Origin: an uncultured Bacteroides sp.
GTDB lineage: Bacteria > Bacteroidota > Bacteroidia > Bacteroidales > UBA932
Length of the DNA stretch: 64,000 bases
Assembly (NCBI GenBank): GCA_900546925.1
Contig: UREV01000004.1
Location: forward strand, 39,222 to 103,221
Direction: 5' to 3'
Part shown: one piece after another, positions 50,216 through 60,229 of the stretch
Numbering within the stretch: position 1 is the stretch's first letter
Layout: every line of letters starts with the position of its first letter
Made by a program: the position numbers and the translations under genes
Notes under the pieces: model-generated
The model's input: the letters and a program-made list of their open reading frames with translations, nothing else
Databases searched by the model: none
Told to the model about the DNA's origin: nothing

Positions 50216-50890
50216 ATGAGCAAGAAAAGATATATCTCAGTTTCCGTCATGTGTTCAGATTTAATGAACCTTGGACAGGACATCAAGGCATTGAAAGACA
50301 ACGGAGTAGATATGCTTCACGTAGACGTGATGGATGCCCATTTCGTTCCGAATCTTACATTCGGCCCGGACTTCATCAAGGCTATGCACAAGACTACTGA
50401 CATGCCTCTGGACATTCACTTGATGGTAGAAGACCCGGCATTGATCATAAACAGATTCGACATCCGCAAAGGCGATATCATCAGTTCGCACGTGGAACTG
50501 AACCTCGATTTCAAGGCCCTGGCCCAGAGCATTCACGAGCAGGGAGGGCGGTTCGGTCTGGCGGTAAATCCTGAAACTGACATCGAGAAATTGGAGCCTT
50601 TCCTCGGAAGTCTCGACACAGTCACTCTCATGTTGGTTCATCCGGGTTACGCAGGCGCCAAGATGGTAGAGGGTATCATGAGCAAGGTGGAAAAGACCCG
50701 TAAGTTCCTCGACAGCAAGGGTTACAGCAATATTCTCATCAGCGTGGACGGAAGCGTGAGCAAGGAGCGTGCACATGCCATGGCTGAGATGGGCGCGGAT
50801 ATTTTCGTGGGAGGTACCGCGGGCATCTACAGAAAAGGCATGGAGCTGTCAGAGACTGTTCCTCAGATGCGAGAAGCGATAGACTTTTAG
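50216..50890 (+). CDS. Ribulose-phosphate 3-epimerase family protein
   Basis: A 224-residue TIM-barrel epimerase. The catalytic His-Asp pair is in HVDVMDAHFVPN (about 35-46), where Ala replaces the usual Gly of VDVMDGHFVPN. The second set is in DIHLMVEDP (about 67-75) and LISVDGSVS (about 176-184), supplying the second catalytic Asp. The family epimerises ribulose-5-phosphate or related ketose phosphates such as allulose-6-phosphate. Its coupling to a polyol-type dehydrogenase rather than to pentose-phosphate genes suggests a dedicated catabolic paralogue, but the housekeeping role cannot be excluded. Confidence 0.85.
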   Translation: MSKKRYISVSVMCSDLMNLGQDIKALKDNGVDMLHVDVMDAHFVPNLTFGPDFIKAMHKTTDMPLDIHLMVEDPALIINRFDIRKGDIISSHVELNLDFKALAQSIHEQGGRFGLAVNPETDIEKLEPFLGSLDTVTLMLVHPGYAGAKMVEGIMSKVEKTRKFLDSKGYSNILISVDGSVSKERAHAMAEMGADIFVGGTAGIYRKGMELSETVPQMREAIDF

Positions 50891-50907
50891 TCATCAATAT
50901 TTTTACA

Positions 50908-51097
50908 CAAGTTTCGCAAGTTGTCAAACTTGCTGAGCTCAAGCGCTTATTTGAGGGTTATCACTCGTTCGAAGGCTTTAAGCCCCACGCACTTTTTTCG
51001 TGCACGTTACCCTCACCCTAAATCCCTCCCCTCGGGGAAGGGACTTGCTTTCGCCCTCTCGGGCTCCACAAGCGGTGTTTCGCACTTGCGAAACTTG
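50908..51097. mobile_element. MITE-like element with 14-bp terminal inverted repeats
   Basis: CAAGTTTCGCAAGT (50908-50921) and ACTTGCGAAACTTG (51084-51097) are perfect inverted copies 190 bases apart end to end. The interior has no gene but carries CCCTCCCCTCGGGGAAGGG-type palindromes. No flanking target duplication was recognised, so a plain structured intergenic region is the alternative. Confidence 0.45.
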
Positions 51098-51110
51098 AGT
51101 ATTTTTATGG

Positions 51111-51152
51111 GAAGCGGGTGAGACGTCTTGCACATCTCACCCGCTTCGTTTT
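51111..51152. terminator. Bidirectional terminator between epimerase and phosphoesterase genes
   Basis: GAAGCGGGTGAGA (51111-51123) and TCTCACCCGCTTC (51135-51147) form a perfect 13-bp stem followed by GTTTT. It lies between convergent genes. Confidence 0.8.
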
Positions 51153-51176
51153 ATCTGACCCCTATGATAGCGAGTC

Positions 51177-52880
51177 TTAGTCTTCGTTTATAAATCCCGC
51201 ATAGTCAGTGTGTAGCGAACTACACGTATAGACATTGACCTGACCACTTCCAGGGATGGTTTGGGTGGCGCGGACTTCCCAATTGCGGACTTTCGAAGGG
51301 TCTCCTCCCGGCGCCGGTACGTACCAATAGTGGTTGGCTGTCGTCGAGGCCCAGGTCTTTGTGTTCTTTTTCAGGCGGTTAAAGAAGAATGAGGATACGC
51401 AGATGTCGGTGATCGAAGAGGAGGCTCTCTGGAAATCGCCGGCTTTTTTTCCGTCGATGTAGAGTTCGACTTTCCAGTTCGTATCATCGTCGTTCCAGAT
51501 GGCCGCAACGAAACAATTCTTCAGGGCCGGATCGCCATTGGCCTTAATCTTGGCTTTGCCGCCGACGCCGCCTTCCGTCCAAGTGAAGCGGTATTTTCCT
51601 TTAGGGCTTCCGTCTTCACCGCCGTAAATCTGGTTTCCATCGTAGACTCTCATTTGGAAACTTGCAGATTCGCCTGTACCTTTTGCCAACCAGTTGGCGA
51701 TGTGGTTTCCTTCGATTTCATAGAGGCTGTAACCATTAGGCGCACCGCCAGGGTTCATGTTGCAACACCACCATGCACCGCAGGCCGCTCCATGAACATG
51801 TTCATAAATCGGAGCACCGCCCTTCGTCACATAGTTTTCATGTATCCAGTTCTGCGGATAATGCGTGTGACCGACCATTATGTGAGCCTCGTGAAAATCT
51901 GTAAGCAGCTGAAGGACTTCACTATAGTTCATATTCCTGTTAACCGAGGCACCGCCGTTCTCGACTCCCCCTCTAAACGGAATATGGACGCAGAAAAACA
52001 CCATCTTGTCCTGCTTGTCTTTCACGAGATTCAGGTCTTCTTTCAGCCATTTGAGCTGAGTATCAGTGATTCCGCCGCTATAAGTCCAACTTTTGCCGTT
52101 AGTTTCGATAGGCATTACGTTATCCATCACGACGAAATGCACGTCTCCCCTGTCGAAAGAATAATCCGTCGGACCGAATTTTTCCACGTAACGGCTTACA
52201 GATGAATACGGATCAGGCATATCCGCGTCATGGTCATGATTACCTACCATATTGAAAACAGGGATATATTCCTTCCCGTCCGCAGTAAATCCGGAAAGCA
52301 CATCCTTCATCGGGTCCCACTGTTCGATGGCATTGAAAACAAGATCTCCCATCGTCATGATATACACGTCGTTATACTTTCCCTCGCGCTGAGACTCCGC
52401 GATAAATTTCTTCATATCAGGCACAGTCTCGTCGCGGAATCGCGCCACATCATGATCGGTCTTACACTGCGGGTCGCCCACTGCCACGAAAGTGAAATTC
52501 TTCTCTTCGCTTGCCAGCGGCTCCAAAGTAAAATCGTTCCGATTCTTTTTGTTCAGGTCAATGCTGGCGGTCGAGTAGAAGAGCGGCAGTTTCGAGTCCT
52601 GGGCCAATGCCACTTTATATCCGGCAGGAATTGTATAGTAAACGGTACGGCAGAGGCTGTCTGCAACCATTTGATAGACACCGTTTTTATCAGTCACAGT
52701 GAATTTATATCCGTCGGTTACGGGTACACCTTCGATACCCTTTCCCGTCTTAGAATCAGTGATTACACCATAGAGGTTATTTTTCTTGTCAATGCGAGTG
52801 CCACCGACTCTCATGGCGCAAGCGAAAAGCTGTGTCAACATCATCGCCGACACAGATAATGTTATTAATATATTCTTCAT
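51177..52880 (-). CDS. Exported calcineurin-like phosphoesterase, paralogue 1
   Basis: A 567-residue exported protein: N-terminal signal (about 1-21, MMLTQLFACA, possibly lipidated), a carboxypeptidase-regulatory-like domain (about 35-110, GVITDSKTGKGIEGVPV), the metallophosphoesterase domain (about 125-390) and a C-terminal domain of about 170 residues common in this Bacteroidota family. Metal motifs: VGDPQC (Gln where many family members have His), MGDLVFNA, VGNHDHDAD, HIPFRGG and VGHTHYPQN. It is the last gene of the second SusCD operon, 83 bases after its paralogue. Substrates are unknown. Extracellular phosphomono- or diesters are the likely class. Confidence 0.88.
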   Translation of the reverse strand: MKNILITLSVSAMMLTQLFACAMRVGGTRIDKKNNLYGVITDSKTGKGIEGVPVTDGYKFTVTDKNGVYQMVADSLCRTVYYTIPAGYKVALAQDSKLPLFYSTASIDLNKKNRNDFTLEPLASEEKNFTFVAVGDPQCKTDHDVARFRDETVPDMKKFIAESQREGKYNDVYIMTMGDLVFNAIEQWDPMKDVLSGFTADGKEYIPVFNMVGNHDHDADMPDPYSSVSRYVEKFGPTDYSFDRGDVHFVVMDNVMPIETNGKSWTYSGGITDTQLKWLKEDLNLVKDKQDKMVFFCVHIPFRGGVENGGASVNRNMNYSEVLQLLTDFHEAHIMVGHTHYPQNWIHENYVTKGGAPIYEHVHGAACGAWWCCNMNPGGAPNGYSLYEIEGNHIANWLAKGTGESASFQMRVYDGNQIYGGEDGSPKGKYRFTWTEGGVGGKAKIKANGDPALKNCFVAAIWNDDDTNWKVELYIDGKKAGDFQRASSSITDICVSSFFFNRLKKNTKTWASTTANHYWYVPAPGGDPSKVRNWEVRATQTIPGSGQVNVYTCSSLHTDYAGFINED

Positions 52881-52963
52881 CCTATTTGTTAGTTTTCGTA
52901 ATTATATACAATTATGTTACGAAAGGCACCTAAAAAAAAGAATGGGGACGTGCCCCATTCTTT

Positions 52964-54733
52964 CTAGAATCCGGTATAGTCTGTCTGTAGGGAAGTACAA
53001 GAATAAACATTGACCTCACCACTTCCAGGAATAGTCTGTGTGGCGCGGACCTCCCAGTTTTTCTCCTTTGTAGGATCACCACTCGGAGCCTCGATATACC
53101 AGTAATGCTGAGCAGTGGTAGTCGTCCAAGTCGTCGTATTCTTATTCAAGTTATTGAAAAAGTATGAAACGACGCAGATATCAGGAATCTTGGAAGAAAC
53201 CCTCTTCATATCTCCGACCTTTACTCCATTCTGGAAAAACTCAACTTTCCAGTTCAAGTCATCATCATTCCAGACAGCTGCAACAAAAGAACCTTTCAAA
53301 CTTGAATTTCCCCTAGCTTCGATATTAGCAGAACCACCGACGCCACCGCCATACCACGTATAACGATATTTACCAGTAGGGTTGCCATCAGTTCCGCCAT
53401 AGATTTGATTTCCGTCATAAACGCGCATCTGGTAATCATATGTATTCTTAGTGCCTTTAGCCACCCAGTTTTTCATGCTATTACCTTCAATTTCATAAAG
53501 ACTATAGCCATTAGGTGCACCATTAGTATTCAAATTACAAGACCACCATGCACCACAAGCAGCTCCATGGACATGCTCATAAATCGGATTTCCTCCCTTT
53601 GTTTTATATGTAGAGTGTATCCAATTCTGCGGATAGTGAGTATGGCCAATCATGATATGAGCCTCATGAAAATCAGTCAAAAGTTTAAGCACTTCATCAT
53701 AGTTCTTATCTTTATTGACAGATGCTCCGCCACTTTTAGCTCCAGCACGGAATGGGATATGCGCGCAAAAGAAGACCATCTTGTTCTGTTTATCTTTAAC
53801 AAGGTCCAAATCCTCCTTAAGCCATTTCAACTGAGCTGGAGAAAGTCCGGCGTCGTATGACCATGTTTTTCCATTAGTCGTGGTCACCTGCACATTGTCC
53901 ATAACGATTATATGAACATCGCCCCTATTGAACGAATAATCTACAGGACCGAACAGGTCTACATAATTCTGAGTGGATTCATACTGGGTATTTGTAGATG
54001 CATCATGATCATGATTACCGACCAAGTTAAAGAACGGAATGTAATCAGTTCCGTTGGCTGTAAACCTGGACATGACGTCATGCATAGGTTTCCACTGAAC
54101 AGTATTGTCGAATGTAATATCTCCCATGGACATAATATAAACATTCTCATACTTACCATTAGCCTGAGATGTAGAAATGAAATTTCTCATATCCGGCAAT
54201 GTTTCAGTCCTGAAACGCTCCACATCAGAATTGGTCTTACACTGAGGATCTCCAATAGCAATGAAAGTGAAATTCTTCTCAGGTGCATCAAGAGGCTCCA
54301 AGACAAAGTCATTTCTGTTTTGCTTATTATACTTTATTTCTGAAGTTGAGTAGAATACCGGAAGCTTGGTTTTACTGTCCAGACTAACCTTATACTCAGA
54401 AGGCAAAGTATAATATACATTTCGGCAATAACGATTCGCCTTGAACTGATAAACGCCATTTTCATCAGTTGAAGTGAACGTATAACCATCTGTCACAGGC
54501 ACACCAGCGATTCCTTTTCCGGTCTTCGAATCAGAAATAAGACCGACAAGAGTATTTGAAGACGCTATCTTAGTCCCATTAATGACAGTTTCTGTCCCCG
54601 GATTTGGAGTCGGAGGATTTACCGAATTGTCCGGATTTGGATTCTCGTTCTTATCGCAAGCAACAACCCCCGAAAGGAGGGTTGTTGCAGAAATAAGACC
54701 GAATAAATACTTTTTAAAACGTAATTTATTCAT
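52964..54733 (-). CDS. Exported calcineurin-like phosphoesterase lipoprotein, paralogue 2
   Basis: A 589-residue lipoprotein (signal peptide ending LLSGVVAC, Cys about 26, then a D/N/P-rich linker). It has the same domain order as the neighbour at 51177: regulatory-like domain (about 60-140), phosphoesterase core and C-terminal domain. Motifs match: IGDPQC, MGDITFDN, VGNHDHDAS, HIPFRAG and IGHTHYPQN. The two proteins are close along their whole length, which points to a tandem duplication. It begins 11 bases after SusD, so it is part of the SusCD transcript and probably acts on the ligand before or during uptake. Confidence 0.9.
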   Translation of the reverse strand: MNKLRFKKYLFGLISATTLLSGVVACDKNENPNPDNSVNPPTPNPGTETVINGTKIASSNTLVGLISDSKTGKGIAGVPVTDGYTFTSTDENGVYQFKANRYCRNVYYTLPSEYKVSLDSKTKLPVFYSTSEIKYNKQNRNDFVLEPLDAPEKNFTFIAIGDPQCKTNSDVERFRTETLPDMRNFISTSQANGKYENVYIMSMGDITFDNTVQWKPMHDVMSRFTANGTDYIPFFNLVGNHDHDASTNTQYESTQNYVDLFGPVDYSFNRGDVHIIVMDNVQVTTTNGKTWSYDAGLSPAQLKWLKEDLDLVKDKQNKMVFFCAHIPFRAGAKSGGASVNKDKNYDEVLKLLTDFHEAHIMIGHTHYPQNWIHSTYKTKGGNPIYEHVHGAACGAWWSCNLNTNGAPNGYSLYEIEGNSMKNWVAKGTKNTYDYQMRVYDGNQIYGGTDGNPTGKYRYTWYGGGVGGSANIEARGNSSLKGSFVAAVWNDDDLNWKVEFFQNGVKVGDMKRVSSKIPDICVVSYFFNNLNKNTTTWTTTTAQHYWYIEAPSGDPTKEKNWEVRATQTIPGSGEVNVYSCTSLQTDYTGF

Positions 54734-54744
54734 TTATAACTATT

Positions 54745-56592
54745 TTAATCTTCCCAACCATAATTCTGGCCAAGATTAGGATTCTTTGTCGAAGCTGTGG
54801 CAGGAATAGGACGAACATAGTTCCTGTCATTCCACTCAAGTTTATAGTTATAGATAAGGTAACCATGGTCTCCTTCAGAAAGAGTAATATTCTGATCTGC
54901 TGTAGAAGTACCTGTCTTATATGAGTTCGCAGAATTCTTTGCAGCTTTGAAAGTATAGGTTTCACCATTGAACTTGAAACCATTCTTATACTCATCTTTG
55001 GTAATATAGATACCCATCCAACCTGTATTGCCTGTACCTCTGTCGACAGTCAAATCAGAGCAGCACCAACGCTCCAAATCTGAAGGACGAAGACTTTCGC
55101 AAATCAACTCAGTCACGCGCTCTCTTCTGATTTCAAGCAACACATTAGAAAGAGACGGATTGCGATAATATGCTTTCAACCACGCATCCTCTACATAACC
55201 TGCAGACTCAGGATAAATATTCTTAACACCTGCACGCTTGCGAAGTGCACCTACAGTCTCATTCCAGATGGTTTCGTCCATCTGACCGAGTTCAGCCTTA
55301 GCTTCAGCATAATTCAACAAGACCTCAGGATAACGAATAATAGGAATATCGTTATCATTTCTACCTTTAGAATAATTCTCTTCTCTCTCCTGACTCCATT
55401 TTCTGAACATATAACCACTGAAAGTGTAAGTGAAGTTAAGTTTCTTAGGAAGAACCTCACCAGCATTAGTAGTATACATATGGCCAGGACCATGAACAGT
55501 ATTATACAAACGCCAGTCTCTATTGTCAAACTCTTTTGTCAACGAAACATCACCTTTTGCAGGAGTACCATCCAGATTCAAGAACATTCTGACAAGATTC
55601 TTGGTAGGAGCTGCTTTCTGATCGTATGTACTAGAGTTCACTACCCATGTCAACTCATTGTAAACATTCAATTCTCCCGCCTCGTACTCAGCTGTCCAAA
55701 TAGCCTCAGATGTTTTGCTGAAATCTTGACCTCTCCAAATCTGATCATAAACTGAAGATACCTCTTTACCGTCTGATACAGAAACCGGACTTCCTGAGAC
55801 AAGAGCGAATTCCTTAGAATCCATGAGCTGTTTTGCAGCAGAAGCAGCTTCTTCGAAGAACTTGTCAGAAGATTCATACTGTCCATTCCAAGCAACATTG
55901 GTAGCAGGATTAACAGCATGATATTTACGGAAAGATCCTTCATAAAGACAGATACGAGACTTAAGCGCCAATGCCACATATTTGTTAATGACACGACCAT
56001 ACAGTTTCTTGTCAGCAGACAAGTTCTCGCATGCAAAATCCAAGTCTTCAAGAACATGGTGCATAACGAGTTCCCTATCATCTCTACCAGCAGTAAGAAT
56101 AGGATCATCTACAGTTACCACATGATCAATCCATGGAACATCGCTGAAAGTTTTCACTTTAGCAAAGTAAAAATAAGCTCTCCAGAAACGAGCGACTCCC
56201 AAATAATGATTGATTATGGATTCATCCTTTAAACTTGAGCGGTTCGACTCGATTCCTTCAATAAACTTATTGGCACGACGGATACCTTTCCAGTCACCGG
56301 TATCCCAACCTCCCTGCTTAACAGAGTTCCAAATCCCCGGACGATAAAAATCCGTAGAAGTCTGTGTACAAATCAAATCGGTATAATTATCACCTTTGCC
56401 AACTGATTCGCCTGAAGGGCGGTAAGCATAAACCAATCCGTTGGCATAAAGTTCCAAGTCACTCTCGGTCCTAAAATAAGTTCCGGCAGAGACCTGATCA
56501 ATCGGATCAGCCGTAAGAAAATCCTTGCATGAAGACAAGGCAAGGACTGAAGCCAATCCAAAGAACACTTTAACTGCTATACTTGATTTCAT
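54745..56592 (-). CDS. SusD/RagB-family surface lipoprotein (second locus)
   Basis: A 615-residue SusD-type protein. ATG 56592 gives the lipoprotein signal MKSSIAVKVFFGLASVLALSSC, with Cys about 22. The helical TPR-like region has RRANKFIEGIE and FWRAYFYFAKVKTFSDVPWI. The C-terminal substrate region includes IPIIRYPEVLLNYAEAKAELG and VTELICESLRPSDLERW. It starts 31 bases after the SusC stop and is followed by two phosphoesterases. A longer start at 56622 is possible, but it lacks the signal-peptide shape. Confidence 0.93.
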   Translation of the reverse strand: MKSSIAVKVFFGLASVLALSSCKDFLTADPIDQVSAGTYFRTESDLELYANGLVYAYRPSGESVGKGDNYTDLICTQTSTDFYRPGIWNSVKQGGWDTGDWKGIRRANKFIEGIESNRSSLKDESIINHYLGVARFWRAYFYFAKVKTFSDVPWIDHVVTVDDPILTAGRDDRELVMHHVLEDLDFACENLSADKKLYGRVINKYVALALKSRICLYEGSFRKYHAVNPATNVAWNGQYESSDKFFEEAASAAKQLMDSKEFALVSGSPVSVSDGKEVSSVYDQIWRGQDFSKTSEAIWTAEYEAGELNVYNELTWVVNSSTYDQKAAPTKNLVRMFLNLDGTPAKGDVSLTKEFDNRDWRLYNTVHGPGHMYTTNAGEVLPKKLNFTYTFSGYMFRKWSQEREENYSKGRNDNDIPIIRYPEVLLNYAEAKAELGQMDETIWNETVGALRKRAGVKNIYPESAGYVEDAWLKAYYRNPSLSNVLLEIRRERVTELICESLRPSDLERWCCSDLTVDRGTGNTGWMGIYITKDEYKNGFKFNGETYTFKAAKNSANSYKTGTSTADQNITLSEGDHGYLIYNYKLEWNDRNYVRPIPATASTKNPNLGQNYGWED

Positions 56593-56623
56593 ATTAAAAT
56601 TCATTTGAGTTAAAAATTTCATA

Positions 56624-59600
56624 CTAGAAAGTAATATTCAATCCAAACGTGTATGTCTTGAGCATAGGATATGTATAACCCTGACCAACACCGCTAAGAC
56701 CTCCAACGTTATTACCGAAATCTGAATCTCCGAAGCCAAGAGTCTCCGGGTCAAACATCTTCGTATGCTTGTAAATTGGAGAGAATGTAAACAAGTTTTC
56801 ACCTGAGAAATAAACTTTCAATTTCTCAATATGAATCTTCTTGGTAAGTTTGCTTGGGAAAGTATAATCTACAGTAAGATTCTTAAGTCTCACATACGCG
56901 GCATTCTGCATATAATAGTCATTCTCAAAAGTAAGAGGACCATCATTTCTATTTGCAGAATAAGCTACCGGACGAGTAAAGTAAGGCTTGCTGGAAGCAT
57001 TGGTCACAACCCAGTTTGTAGTACTATAATCAACATCGACAACATCCTGAGTATGGACTTTAGGAAGATATCCGTAAGGACGGTTATACATTCCCCAGAA
57101 GAAGCCAGATTCGCAGCTCGGATACCAGTCACGCTTTCCGACACCCTGAAGGAACACGCTGACACCAATACCATTCCAGTTTGCACCAAGGTTAATGCCG
57201 AAGAAATAACGAGGACTCTGATTACCGATACGTTCAAGATCACCATGATCATCAAGGGTACCCTTACCATAGTCTATCTTGCCATCACCATTAATATCGA
57301 TAAATTTAAGGTCTCCGGCATATTCCCTGAAGTTCGAACCATTCTTGTGGAATTTATCTACAGCCCAGTTATTGGCCTCTTCATTACTAAGGAAATAACC
57401 ATCAGTTCTGAATCCCCAGATTTCACCAATTTCCTTGCCCTTATAGTATGTAAGAATGTTACCATTCATATTGTAGAACTGCTTCACTTTAGTACGAGAA
57501 TCCCAAACACTGGCTTTCACACTATAGCTAAAATCTTTACCGGCAACTTTGAAAGCATCTCTCCAACCGATAGTCGCTTCCCATCCTTTAGTCTCAATAG
57601 AGCCATAGTTACCCTTCGGAGTAGAGTCACCAAGGACTTCCGGCAGTTCCGGCCCCTGAATGAACATATCATTCACATCTCTCACATAATAATCACCAGA
57701 GATAGAAAGACGGCTCTTAAGGAAATCCGCATCCAAACCTATATCATATGTGGTAACAGTCTCCCAAGTAAGGTTGTCCGGAATAATTGAAGCCGCAAGA
57801 GTATAAGGGTATTTACCATTATCAATAATCTTGTCAGACTTCTTCACTTCCATAAGTTCAAGGAATGAGTAAGGACTGATTGTGGCATTACCCAACGAAC
57901 CTACGTTTGCACGAATCTTGAAATTGCTCATCCAAGATTTGGCCCATTTCATCCAAGGTTCTTCCGAAAGTCTCCATCCGATAGATGCAGAAGGGAAGAA
58001 TCCCCACTGCGAATTTGCAGGGAACAATGACGAGCCATCATATCTGGCAGCCACCTCCAAGATATATCTGTTCAACAATGTGTAGTTGACACGACCGAAG
58101 AAACCTACCATGCTCTTGTCGTAACCGTCATCTTCTACTTTGTACTCGTCTGACGACATAAGCTCGAATGAAGGCATAGATGGGTAGAGAAGCTCGTTTC
58201 TGGAAAGATAGAGACGACGATAGTTAGTTTTCTCCAAGTTCCAACCCGCAACGATATTCAAATCATGATTATCACCAAGATTCGGAGTATATGTACCCAC
58301 AATATTAGATGAAATGTAGTCGGTGTTATAACGCCAATCAGACTTGTAAGAAGAAGTATTATAATACTCAAGCGCACCAGGAGCACTATATCCGCCTTCC
58401 TGGCAAGAGACTCTTGCCTGAGTAGAACGAATAGCTTTATATGTAAAGTCTCCTGTAAATTTGAGCACATTCTTTATAGGCTCAAAATCAAGGGTCGTAG
58501 AAGATATCACGTCAAGTTTGTTGTTCTCCTGGAAAGTATTGCCATCTTTAAAGGCGCCATACATACAAGATGCACCATAGAATGTCAATGTACCATCCTC
58601 ATTATATGGAGTATAAATAGGCTGTCCCCTGTGCTCGAACTGGCGAAGAAGTGGCTGAGATCCACCAGAAACCATCGGCTGATGATACTTGCGTTTGAAA
58701 ACAGCAGTATTGTTGCTGAGTTTCAACCAATCAGTAATCTTTACAGAACCTTTAGCTCGTAAGTTGTACTGGTAGAAAGTCTCATCACCTACTTTATAGA
58801 TACCGTCCTGACCATAATAACGTCCACTCAAGGAATATGATACTTTCTTAGAGGCTCCACTTACACTGAGATTATGATTCTGTGTCATGCTTAAATCCTT
58901 ATAGAACATTTTTATCCAGTTGGTACTTCCATAATAAGCATAACTGTCACCAAGACCTACGTCCTTACCATCACCATAAATTTTTCCATAATTTTCATAT
59001 GTAGGATCCGTTCTACGACGACGGAATTCTTCATGATATGCCTCTGAATATGTGTTGGATCTATTATTCACATTACCAGGGAGCGAGCCTGCTGAAGTCG
59101 GAGTGCGCTTGTCATTTTTAAAGAAATCAACAAATGTATCCAACCACTCCAAACCATCGGTAACGAGTTCGTTCTCCCAGAGAATGTTTCTTCTATTCAA
59201 TGATACCGAGCCGTTGTAATTTACAGTAACCTTGTCCGTCTTAGGTGTTTTAGTAGTAACAAGGATAACACCAAAAGCTCCTCTAGCTCCATAGACAGCA
59301 GCGGAAGCAGCATCCTTAAGAACTGCAACCGTTTCAATATCTTCAGGGTTTACAGTTGTCAAATCACCCTCCACGCCATCGATAAGGACAAGAGCACTGC
59401 TACCCTGACCTATAGAATGTTTGGCACCTTTAGCACTTCCTCCAACTTTAGATCTTGACTGGTAAGACGTAGCACCTCCACGGATGGTAATAGCACCCTG
59501 ATGAGTCGGCTTACCATCAGACTGAATAATATTCAAACCAGGAATCTGTCCCTGAAGGGATCTTGTAACATTGGAATTGGTTCTGCCCTCAAGTTCCTCA

Positions 59601-60043
59601 CCTGACAAGTTTTCAACGGCACCAACCAACTGAGTTTTCTTAAGAGTACCATATCCCACGACTACAGTTGCATCCAAGGTCTGAGTATCCTCCTGCATAA
59701 TGATATCCAAAGAGGTTCTCTTATCAACATTTACCTCGACAGTTTTGTAGCCAAAAAGCTGACATACAAGAACAGCATTGGCATCTGCCTTAATCGTAAA
59801 CGAGCCGTTTGCATCTGCAGAAGTACCTACAGATGTACCCTTTACCATGATGGCTACACCTGGAATAGGCTCGTTAGTTACAGCATCTTTTACAAGACCA
59901 GATACGGTGAGTTTCTGCGCAAATGCCTCAGAAGGCACAAGAAACAAGAGAATCGCCATAATGGTCGTCATCAAACCTTTCGTAAGCAATAATAATTGTC
60001 TACTCTTCCCTTCCGGGGAAGAATTGGTTATTATGTGATTCAT
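56624..60043 (-). CDS. SusC/RagA TonB-linked outer-membrane receptor (second locus)
   Basis: A protein of about 1139 residues without an STN domain: signal peptide (about 20-44, ending SEAFA), carboxypeptidase-regulatory-like domain (about 45-125), a TonB-box-like VVVGYG near 130, plug domain (about 135-260, ITIRGGA, ALVLIDGVEGD) and the barrel, ending GLNITF. Lack of STN suggests control by something other than a FecR/ECF pair. None is visible beside this locus. Start candidates are 60055 and 60043; MNHIITN is used here. Confidence 0.94.
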   Translation of the reverse strand: MNHIITNSSPEGKSRQLLLLTKGLMTTIMAILLFLVPSEAFAQKLTVSGLVKDAVTNEPIPGVAIMVKGTSVGTSADANGSFTIKADANAVLVCQLFGYKTVEVNVDKRTSLDIIMQEDTQTLDATVVVGYGTLKKTQLVGAVENLSGEELEGRTNSNVTRSLQGQIPGLNIIQSDGKPTHQGAITIRGGATSYQSRSKVGGSAKGAKHSIGQGSSALVLIDGVEGDLTTVNPEDIETVAVLKDAASAAVYGARGAFGVILVTTKTPKTDKVTVNYNGSVSLNRRNILWENELVTDGLEWLDTFVDFFKNDKRTPTSAGSLPGNVNNRSNTYSEAYHEEFRRRRTDPTYENYGKIYGDGKDVGLGDSYAYYGSTNWIKMFYKDLSMTQNHNLSVSGASKKVSYSLSGRYYGQDGIYKVGDETFYQYNLRAKGSVKITDWLKLSNNTAVFKRKYHQPMVSGGSQPLLRQFEHRGQPIYTPYNEDGTLTFYGASCMYGAFKDGNTFQENNKLDVISSTTLDFEPIKNVLKFTGDFTYKAIRSTQARVSCQEGGYSAPGALEYYNTSSYKSDWRYNTDYISSNIVGTYTPNLGDNHDLNIVAGWNLEKTNYRRLYLSRNELLYPSMPSFELMSSDEYKVEDDGYDKSMVGFFGRVNYTLLNRYILEVAARYDGSSLFPANSQWGFFPSASIGWRLSEEPWMKWAKSWMSNFKIRANVGSLGNATISPYSFLELMEVKKSDKIIDNGKYPYTLAASIIPDNLTWETVTTYDIGLDADFLKSRLSISGDYYVRDVNDMFIQGPELPEVLGDSTPKGNYGSIETKGWEATIGWRDAFKVAGKDFSYSVKASVWDSRTKVKQFYNMNGNILTYYKGKEIGEIWGFRTDGYFLSNEEANNWAVDKFHKNGSNFREYAGDLKFIDINGDGKIDYGKGTLDDHGDLERIGNQSPRYFFGINLGANWNGIGVSVFLQGVGKRDWYPSCESGFFWGMYNRPYGYLPKVHTQDVVDVDYSTTNWVVTNASSKPYFTRPVAYSANRNDGPLTFENDYYMQNAAYVRLKNLTVDYTFPSKLTKKIHIEKLKVYFSGENLFTFSPIYKHTKMFDPETLGFGDSDFGNNVGGLSGVGQGYTYPMLKTYTFGLNITF

Positions 60044-60203
60044 TTTAATCGTCATAAAGTTTCAATAAATAGTATTACCTAACCGGATTCCCCGATTCAA
60101 GATTCTGCAGCAAACAAAAAGACAATCGGCAATCACACTAATGATATAATAAGGTTAAGATAATTGTTTAGTAAACTTTTTTAGATGATTATTAAATGTT
60201 AAA

Positions 60204-60229
60204 CTATATTATATTATATTATATTATTT
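60204..60229. repeat. Short TATAT tandem repeat upstream of the second susC
   Basis: At least four consecutive 5-base TATAT units followed by TATTA-like sequence, ending at the GDPD stop codon (60224-60226). It lies about 160 bases upstream of the susC start in the non-coding gap. Confidence 0.45.

Noticed and set aside
38536..51097. Both putative repeat elements are 190 bases long with 14-bp inverted ends
   Set aside because: The end sequences and interiors differ, so the equal size appears to be coincidence.
56831..57790. 319-codon frame antisense to the second susC
   Set aside because: It overlaps the receptor barrel on the other strand and has no signal of its own.
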